From an uncultured Clostridia bacterium (GTDB taxonomy: Bacteria > Bacillota > Clostridia > Oscillospirales > Oscillospiraceae), in contig CAMDZY010000028.1 in NCBI GenBank assembly GCA_945910975.1, forward strand, positions 1 through 13,538: a DNA stretch of 13,538 nt. Direction: 5' to 3'. Shown one piece after another: positions 12,992-13,538 of this stretch (position 1 is the first letter of the stretch; each line of letters opens with the position of its first letter). A program made the position numbers and the translations under genes. The notes under the pieces are model-generated. The model was not told where the DNA came from. It saw only the letters and a list, made by a program, of their open reading frames with translations, and did no database searches.

Positions 12992-13538
12992 TTATTCCCA
13001 TTTCCGCAATTTTCCGGCTTTGAGTACAAACACACAGTCGAAATGATCCATAAGCTCCGGAAAAATATCATGGGTTACAACGATTCGCGTTTTTCCGTCC
13101 ATCTTCTGTATCGTATCCATGATTTGATAGCCTGTTTGTGGATCCAAAGCGGAGGTAGCTTCATCCAGAAAGAGCACATTTGCGCCTTGCAGGATGCTTC
13201 GTGCAATTGCTACCCTTTGCTTTTCACCGCCGGAAAGTTTGTTCCCATTGTCGCCGCAAGGATAATCCAGCCCTTTTTCCATCACAGTTTCCGTAAGTCC
13301 GGCGTTTCGGATTGCATCTTGCAAAATGTCCTCGCGAACCGGTTTGAACATCGTAATATTATCTTTTAAAGTTGCATCAAAAAGAAAGACATCCTGATGG
13401 ATCACGGAAACGAGTTCAAAAATGCTGTCGCCTGACACATCTTTTATGTCGGTATCATCAAACTTGATTTGGCCTGCATAGTCGCGGTTGATTCCGGAAA
13501 GAAGATTTAAAATCGTTGTTTTTCCGGTACCGTTGTCC
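12992..13538 (-). CDS. ABC transporter ATP-binding domain, exporter type, N-terminus missing
   Basis: This is the C-terminal 181 residues of an ABC ATPase, cut by the right edge. The frame enters in the Walker A (DNGTGKTTILNLLSG, just inside the edge). It then shows the Q-loop VIHQDVFLFDATLKDNI, the signature LSGGEKQRVAIARSI, Walker B VLFLDEATSALD and the H-loop VVTHD. The signature and the Q-loop style with FLFDATLKDNI fit the exporter (MsbA/LmrA-like) class, in which this domain is usually fused to a six-helix membrane domain. That part would lie beyond 13538. The GTG at 13438 is an internal Val codon, not the start. The protein ends soon after AGKLRKWE, which is normal. The transported substrate cannot be told. 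Confidence 0.93.
   Translation of the reverse strand, partial: DNGTGKTTILNLLSGINRDYAGQIKFDDTDIKDVSGDSIFELVSVIHQDVFLFDATLKDNITMFKPVREDILQDAIRNAGLTETVMEKGLDYPCGDNGNKLSGGEKQRVAIARSILQGANVLFLDEATSALDPQTGYQIMDTIQKMDGKTRIVVTHDIFPELMDHFDCVFVLKAGKLRKWE

Noticed and set aside
12920..13369. 149-codon + strand frame opposite the ABC transporter gene
   Set aside because: The other strand carries intact Q-loop, signature, Walker B and H-loop motifs; this frame has none.

Overview
The window looks like a chromosomal segment of a spore-forming, moderately GC-rich member of the Clostridia, probably Oscillospirales/Ruminococcaceae-like and gut-associated. This rests on a spoIIGA-sigE sporulation pair, a rarA-DUF951 pair, AGGAGG-type ribosome binding sites and sigma-A-like promoters. 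The species cannot be named from the sequence. No tRNA, rRNA, CRISPR array, transposase or phage gene was seen.

Left part (1-2870, + strand): the 3' two-thirds of rarA (replication-fork AAA+ ATPase) is followed at 4 nt by a small DUF951 zinc-finger-like protein and a strong hairpin terminator. Next come spoIIGA (membrane aspartic protease) and sigE (pro-sigma-E), the early mother-cell sporulation switch. The spoIIGA frame runs about 150 nt into sigE. A 23-bp stem-loop closes this block and separates it from a convergent gene.

Middle part (2870-8790): a class I-like PLP aminotransferase of the AspT/PF12897 type lies on the - strand. It is transcribed divergently from a tightly overlapping three-gene + strand operon. 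The operon holds a YmdB-type 2',3'-cyclic-nucleotide phosphodiesterase, a YhaO/SbcD-like metallophosphoesterase and a YhaN/SbcC-like ATPase with a central membrane hairpin. Both divergent promoters are readable (TTGACA-N17-TAAAAT on -, TTGTCT-N17-TATAAT on +).

Right part (8790-12600): two tandem paralogous genes encode secreted endonuclease I-family (PF04231) nucleases of 559 and 553 residues. Each has a signal peptide, a nuclease domain, a linker, a divergent InlB-repeat-like domain and a shared C-terminal beta-rich module I cannot name. Their promoters are also paralogous (TTGCAA-N17-TATAAT and TTGCAA-N17-TACAAT), so the duplication included the control region. They probably digest extracellular nucleic acid.

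Right edge (12600-13538): a 392-base gene-free stretch is packed with inverted repeats, including a 142-bp element with 23-bp terminal inverted repeats that can fold as a three-way junction. Beyond it lies the 3' end of an ABC exporter ATPase gene on the - strand, cut by the window edge.

The most interesting items are the tandem secreted nucleases with their uncharacterised C-terminal module, the YmdB-YhaO-YhaN operon, the spoIIGA/sigE overlap and the foldback element.
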